From positions 1 to 17,474 of the forward strand of contig JAEXNA010000253.1 in the NCBI GenBank assembly GCA_023447635.1: 17,474 nucleotides of DNA. The letters are read 5' to 3'. The notes beneath the pieces are model-generated. The model was not told where the DNA came from, searched no databases, and saw only the letters and a list, made by a program, of their open reading frames with translations. This document shows positions 13,858 to 17,474 of this stretch, in pieces. The stretch comes from Vulcanimicrobiota bacterium (lineage in GTDB: Bacteria > Vulcanimicrobiota > Xenobia > Xenobiales > JADMJV01). Positions within the stretch are counted from its first letter, which is position 1. The number at the start of each line of letters is the position of its first letter. The position numbers and the translations under genes were made by a program.

Positions 13858-14493
13858 CTACTCCCCGAGACTCTCCTTCTTCTCCCTTTGCCACATGAGC
13901 TCCTGGGGTCGCATTTCGATAAGCTTGTCGATGCCCACCCTCATCGCCGCCTTATCCCCGATCTCCTTACCGGACCAGTAGAGCATGCGATGGGCGTTCA
14001 GGATGTCGAACTCGTCCTGAGCGTACTCGACGGCTTTTTTGGCGTCTTCCACCGACTGCCTGTACTCTTTCATCTGATGAGTGATCAGCGCCCGACGAAA
14101 CCAGAGTTGGACGCTTCGGGGGTTGCGTTCAAGCCCTTCGTCGAGGATGGCCAGCGCCTGTTTGTCCTGGCGATGGCCTTTGTACAGATCCCAGGCGATG
14201 TTGTCGTACGAGTCTGTCATCGACGGGTCCAGCAGGCTGATCATGCGCAGCAAGGGCAGTATCTCGATCTGCTTGTCGTGGTCCACCCCTTCGTCGTCGA
14301 GGACCTCATGAAACAGGTCCATCTTGAACCAGAGATAGCGAGCCAGGACGGTCCGGAACTCTCCGAAGACGTCGAGCAAGATGTCGGCTTGCTGCCGTGG
14401 CGCCGTGGGGGCAAGTTGGCGGTACTGACCAGACATGGCGACGCCGGCGCCTACCAGCAGGAGCCACAGGCCAAGGAGTTTCGCTCTCTTCAT
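13858..14493 (-). CDS. TPR-repeat exported protein
   Basis: 211 residues from ATG 14493, which overlaps the FKBP stop (ATGA, 14490-14493). An N-terminal hydrophobic stretch (about 7-20, KRAK before it) is a signal peptide or anchor. The rest is helical: a probable TPR unit around 80-110, and a clearer one at about 111-156 (KQALAILDEGLERNPRSVQL, then WFRRALITHQMKEYRQSVED) with the Ala/Gly/Pro positions of TPRs. TPR proteins are scaffolds for complexes. As the last gene of an ABC-FKBP operon, this probably supports an envelope assembly. The convergent McrB-like gene ends 11 nt away. Confidence 0.8.
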   Translation of the reverse strand: MKRAKLLGLWLLLVGAGVAMSGQYRQLAPTAPRQQADILLDVFGEFRTVLARYLWFKMDLFHEVLDDEGVDHDKQIEILPLLRMISLLDPSMTDSYDNIAWDLYKGHRQDKQALAILDEGLERNPRSVQLWFRRALITHQMKEYRQSVEDAKKAVEYAQDEFDILNAHRMLYWSGKEIGDKAAMRVGIDKLIEMRPQELMWQREKKESLGE

Positions 14494-15155
14494 GCGTTCC
14501 GTTCCTCCCGTCGCTTGAGCCAGAGGGACAGTAGGCCGGCTAGAACGGCGACCCCAGTCAGGGCACCGTTCGCTTTCCAGACCAGTTGAGGCGCATCGTC
14601 GTAGCGCCAGGGGCGGGTGAAGAAGTCTCGGATAAGGTACTCGAACATGGCCGGCTTATCGAGATTCTGGGCGTCGGGTCGGTTCTCGAACCCGTCTCGG
14701 CCAAATTTTTCGTGCAGCTCCTGACTGTGCCCGGGCTCGTCGTGAGCGGCCGGCTGCTCTTCGGGAGTGTCTACGAAAGACTTCAGTTCGATACGGAAGT
14801 AGAGCGTGGAATCGGGCGGGATGGGGCCGACCTGGTGCGAGCCGTAGCCCAGAGTCGGCGGAACCTCCATAGTTCTCGTCTCGCCACGCTTCATCCCCAG
14901 CAGCCCCTGGGCCATGCCGGGGATGACCTTGTTCGAGCCAAGTGTAACCAGGTAGGTCTTCCCGTCGGGAGTCTGGTCGATGATGTCTCCGCTCGAAAGG
15001 CGCAGGGTGTAGGTGATGGCGACCGTATCGCCCTCCTGGGCCGTCTGCTCTCCAAAGCCTTCGACCACCGTTTTCCAGACGACTTCCGGCTCTTTTGCCC
15101 CGGCCAGGGTCGACAGGATTAACAGCAGAAGGCAGAGGTGGATGGCTTTTCTCAC
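14490..15155 (-). CDS. Membrane-anchored FKBP-type peptidyl-prolyl isomerase
   Basis: 221 residues from GTG 15155, with GAGGAGG seven bases upstream and a 4-nt GTGA overlap with the permease stop. Signal peptide at 1-20 (LAGA cleavage region). FKBP domain at about 33-127: EGDTVAITYTL (41-51), SNKVIPGMAQGLLGMKRGE (74-92), LGYGSHQVGPIPPDSTLYF (102-120). These are canonical isomerase motifs, including the Val-Ile and Tyr/Phe pocket residues. A Glu/His-rich linker leads to FEYLIRDFFTRPW and a C-terminal hydrophobic anchor (about 196-213, then KRRE). FKBPs speed proline isomerisation in secreted proteins. Inside an ABC operon, the likely task is folding an exported or membrane protein. The gene overlaps the following TPR gene by 4 nt. 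Confidence 0.9.
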   Translation of the reverse strand: MRKAIHLCLLLLILSTLAGAKEPEVVWKTVVEGFGEQTAQEGDTVAITYTLRLSSGDIIDQTPDGKTYLVTLGSNKVIPGMAQGLLGMKRGETRTMEVPPTLGYGSHQVGPIPPDSTLYFRIELKSFVDTPEEQPAAHDEPGHSQELHEKFGRDGFENRPDAQNLDKPAMFEYLIRDFFTRPWRYDDAPQLVWKANGALTGVAVLAGLLSLWLKRREERNA

Positions 15156-15904
15156 AGGTCGACCTCCTCGAACGTCTCGCGAGCGGCCCACCAGGCCAGG
15201 CAGGCCCAGCCACTCGCGTAAAGGGTGGTTTGCAGTAAGTAGAGCGGCCCGATAGCGAATCCGTGGACGACCAGATTCTTCAGCGCCAGCACCGAGAGAT
15301 CGGGGACCAGCGCCTTCCCCAGCGGTCCCAGGTGGGGGCCGAGAATCAGACGGAACAGGTCGCCGGACAGGTGGCCCACGATGAAGAGAACGACCCCCAG
15401 AGCTCCCGAGACGGCAGAACTCCATCGGATGGAGGCCATCATGCAGATCGCCGCGATGACGACGGCTTGAAGAAACGAGCCGTACAGAGCGACCGAAAGC
15501 GAGAGATCGAAGTGGCGGACCATCATGCCGATCGACAGGGTCAAACAGGCGCCTAGGAAGAGTAAGCTGCCGGCCAGCATACCTACCACCGCGAGAAGGT
15601 GGGCGGCCAGGTACAGCCCGCGCGACACGGGCCTGGCCAGAACGGGATAGATACTGCGAGCCTCCCGGTCGTTGGGAACGGTGGTCGAGCCCAGCAGGAC
15701 AGCCATCGCCAGGGTGAAGTAGCTGATCAGGATCAAACCAAAGTCTTTACTGACCACCTCGAAGGTGCTCACGCCCAGACTGAACGCATTGACGTAGGCC
15801 GGAAGCATAAAGAGCACCACGCCCAGGAACAGGGTGGCGAGGTGAGCCTGACGGCGCAAGCTCCCTAAAAGGTAGAGACGAGTCAGGGAAAACAGGCTAT
15901 TCAC
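15152..15904 (-). CDS. ABC-2 type transporter permease (second copy)
   Basis: 250 residues from GTG 15904, overlapping the upstream permease stop (GTGA). About six hydrophobic segments, with a large periplasmic/cytoplasmic loop near 190-225. It is clearly paralogous to the upstream permease: shared LYL.G.LR.QAHLA, PAYVNAFSLG, SKDFGL, TLAMAVLLGSTTV and LARPVSRGLYLAAH blocks. It is likely a half of a heterodimeric channel for the ATPase encoded upstream, and the final residues EEVDL echo RRLDL of its paralog. Substrate not inferable. Confidence 0.88.
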   Translation of the reverse strand: MNSLFSLTRLYLLGSLRRQAHLATLFLGVVLFMLPAYVNAFSLGVSTFEVVSKDFGLILISYFTLAMAVLLGSTTVPNDREARSIYPVLARPVSRGLYLAAHLLAVVGMLAGSLLFLGACLTLSIGMMVRHFDLSLSVALYGSFLQAVVIAAICMMASIRWSSAVSGALGVVLFIVGHLSGDLFRLILGPHLGPLGKALVPDLSVLALKNLVVHGFAIGPLYLLQTTLYASGWACLAWWAARETFEEVDL

Positions 15905-16677
15905 AGGTCCAGCCTCCGGAAGGTCAACTGAGCTAGCAGCAAGAGCAGCACCACCCAGATGCCTGTGTAGTAAGAGATGGCGGGTAGGTAGCCGACGGGT
16001 ATCGTGAGGTGATGAACTGCGGGGTCCTTGAGGTCGAGCAGTGCGAGGTTAGGTACGATCGCTTTGAGGCCTCGGGCCAGGGCGGCCGAGACGACGCTGT
16101 CTCGGTCTTCCACCAGGAAGAAGCGGATAAAGGCGCCCGAGAGGTTTCCGATCAGGAAAGCCGCGACCCCGATAGTTCCGGCCAGCGGTGGGCTGCAGCG
16201 GATGGAAAAGGCCAGGCAGACAGCGCCAAGGACGGCGGCCTGCAAAAAGATACCGTAGGTGGCCAGCAAGACGCTGGCATCGAAACCTTTGGTCAGCCAG
16301 GCTAGCCCGGCGCACAGGGCGGCGGCCTGGAGAAGCAGGCTCGCTGCAAGCAAGACCAGCAGGGCCAGGTAGTGAGCGGAAAGATAGGCGCCTCGACTCA
16401 GGGGGCGAGCCAGCAAAGGGTAAAGAGCGCGGGAGGTCAGGTCGGCGCGCACGGTGGTCGAGCCGAGCAGGACCGCCATGGCGACCGAGAACAGGCTCAT
16501 CAAGGTCAGGCCAAAATCCTTGGCCACTCGTTCGAAGCCGTGGAGTCCCAGGCTGAAAGCGTTGACGTAGCTCGGCAGAAAGAGCAGCGCGAAAGCTACC
16601 AGTAGCGCTGCCAGATGCGCCTGCTTGCGCAAGGCGCCGACCAGGTAGAGGCGGCTGAGCGCCAGCGTCTGCCTCAC
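15901..16677 (-). CDS. ABC-2 type transporter permease (first copy)
   Basis: 258 residues from GTG 16677, overlapping the ATPase stop by GTGA. It has about six membrane segments: the first near 20-38, then 54-72, 99-125, 135-160, 163-182 and a last at about 233-250. Conserved with the next gene in the first 115 residues (LYLVGALRKQAHLAALL, YVNAFSLGLHGFE, AKDFGLTLM, VAMAVLLGSTTV, YPLLARPLSRGAYLSAH). These are the typical NosY/CcmB-like, ABC-2 class permease features. Tandem duplication with divergence indicates a heterodimeric permease. Confidence 0.88.
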   Translation of the reverse strand: MRQTLALSRLYLVGALRKQAHLAALLVAFALLFLPSYVNAFSLGLHGFERVAKDFGLTLMSLFSVAMAVLLGSTTVRADLTSRALYPLLARPLSRGAYLSAHYLALLVLLAASLLLQAAALCAGLAWLTKGFDASVLLATYGIFLQAAVLGAVCLAFSIRCSPPLAGTIGVAAFLIGNLSGAFIRFFLVEDRDSVVSAALARGLKAIVPNLALLDLKDPAVHHLTIPVGYLPAISYYTGIWVVLLLLLAQLTFRRLDL

Positions 16678-17474
16678 GGGGTCGTCGCCTCTTCTCGCTC
16701 TGGGGTGAGTCGATGGAACAGGGCATCCAGGCTCTGTCGCTCGCTGCGCAACTCCAGCACCTCGGCTCCCTGAGTTCGCAGAGCGTCCAGGATGCCGGCG
16801 CTGTCCTCGCGCGGGACAGAGCAGCTGAAGGTTCCGTCGCCACGGGGTCTCCAGAGGGCGCTGTCGAGCTTGTCGCTTTCGACAGGTCGCACGGTCAGGG
16901 AGGTGCGCTTGCCGTCGCCGAGCAGTTCGTCCAGACTTCCTCGGGCGCGCAGAGTGCCTCGGTGGAGGATCGCCACCGAGTCACACACTTTCTCGATCTC
17001 GGCCAGGTGGTGGCTGGAGAAAAAGATGGTGAGTCCCTGGGATTTCAGACCGCTGAGTAGGGAGAGCAGGTTCGCTTGAGCCTGGGGGTCGAGCCCCGAG
17101 GTGAGCTCGTCGAGCACCAGCAACTTGGGTCGGGCCAGAATCGCCTGAGCGATCCCGAAGCGTTGCTTCATCCCTTTCGAAAACTCGCTGATGCGGGACT
17201 TTTTCCGTTCCGCGAGCCCGACTATCTCGAGCACCTCCGCGATACGCGACTTGTGCTCGCCCCGCGGTAGTCCGGCCAGACGGGCGTGGATGCCGAGCAG
17301 TTCTTCGGCTCCCATGAACTCGTGGTAGAGAGTGACTTCCGGAAGAAAGCCGATGTTCCGACGGGCTTCTAGAGAGCCCGCCGGATGGCCAAACACGGAC
17401 ACTGTTCCCGAGGAGGCTTTGACCAGCCCGACCAGGATCTTGATCGAGGTCGACTTGCCGGCCCCGTTGGGGCC
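16674..17474 (-). CDS. ABC transporter ATP-binding protein (partial, N-terminus beyond the window)
   Basis: 267 codons run to the right edge with no start in frame, so the first roughly 35 residues are missing. GPNGAGKST (Walker A, first visible residues), LPE in the Q-loop position, signature FSKGMKQR (about 98-105; variant of LSGGMKQR), Walker B LLVLDELTSGLDP (about 118-130; the usual DEP reads DEL) and H-loop SSHHL (about 155) identify a classic ABC-2 family ATPase. A 70-residue C-terminal region follows, of the kind seen in drug/polysaccharide exporters. It heads the five-gene operon with two permeases, FKBP and TPR. Confidence 0.92.
   Translation of the reverse strand, partial: GPNGAGKSTSIKILVGLVKASSGTVSVFGHPAGSLEARRNIGFLPEVTLYHEFMGAEELLGIHARLAGLPRGEHKSRIAEVLEIVGLAERKKSRISEFSKGMKQRFGIAQAILARPKLLVLDELTSGLDPQAQANLLSLLSGLKSQGLTIFFSSHHLAEIEKVCDSVAILHRGTLRARGSLDELLGDGKRTSLTVRPVESDKLDSALWRPRGDGTFSCSVPREDSAGILDALRTQGAEVLELRSERQSLDALFHRLTPEREEATTP

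Noticed and set aside
15156..15425. Upstream extension of the FKBP frame into the permease gene
   Set aside because: GTG 15155 with a strong Shine-Dalgarno and a proper signal peptide is a better start; the extension is antipermease-frame sequence.

Overview
The window is about 60% GC and is densely coded on both strands. It has short intergenic gaps, many GTG/TTG starts and many 4-nt stop/start overlaps. Signal peptides, type IV pilin-like minor pilins, FecR/CHASE2, PilZ and a CRP-type palindrome point to a free-living bacterium, probably diderm and environmental. Acidobacteriota, Myxococcota or a poorly cultured phylum would all fit; the sequence does not settle it. No rRNA, tRNA, IS element or CRISPR array is visible.

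Layout. (1) 1-2076, minus: a FecR-domain secreted protein followed by a CHASE2 membrane sensor that runs off the left edge. (2) 2197-4419, minus: a family B DNA polymerase with intact polymerase motifs but a degenerate 3'-5' exonuclease. It is divergent, across a G-tract-rich gap, from a plus-strand pair: a DUF971 protein and an unknown zinc-ribbon protein. (3) 5838-7204, plus: a stand-alone C39-like cysteine peptidase behind four GGTC direct repeats spaced exactly 11 bp, then a small Gly/Ala-rich protein ended by a strong intrinsic terminator. (4) 7254-7556, plus: a secreted MerP-like heavy-metal-associated (HMA) protein with an in-frame TGA at the first Cys of its metal motif, followed by a SECIS-like hairpin. 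This is a candidate selenoprotein that ordinary gene calling would miss. (5) 7605-9292, plus: a TerB-like protein and a PilZ protein, overlapping. (6) 9289-11946, minus: three pilin-like genes (PilV-, PilW/PulG- and PilX-like). (7) 12056-12090: a TGTGA-N6-TCACA palindrome between the pilin operon and a divergent McrB-like AAA+ gene that has no McrC beside it. (8) 13858-17474, minus: five genes joined by four 4-nt overlaps: ABC ATPase (partial), two paralogous ABC-2 permeases, a membrane-anchored FKBP prolyl isomerase and a TPR protein. They probably form one envelope export or assembly system.

No single pathway ties the window together. Surface and envelope functions dominate (pilins, FecR/CHASE2, ABC-FKBP-TPR, secreted HMA). 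The most notable signals are the TGA-containing HMA gene, the 11-bp phased repeat array before the C39-like gene, the exonuclease-degenerate PolB and the orphan McrB.
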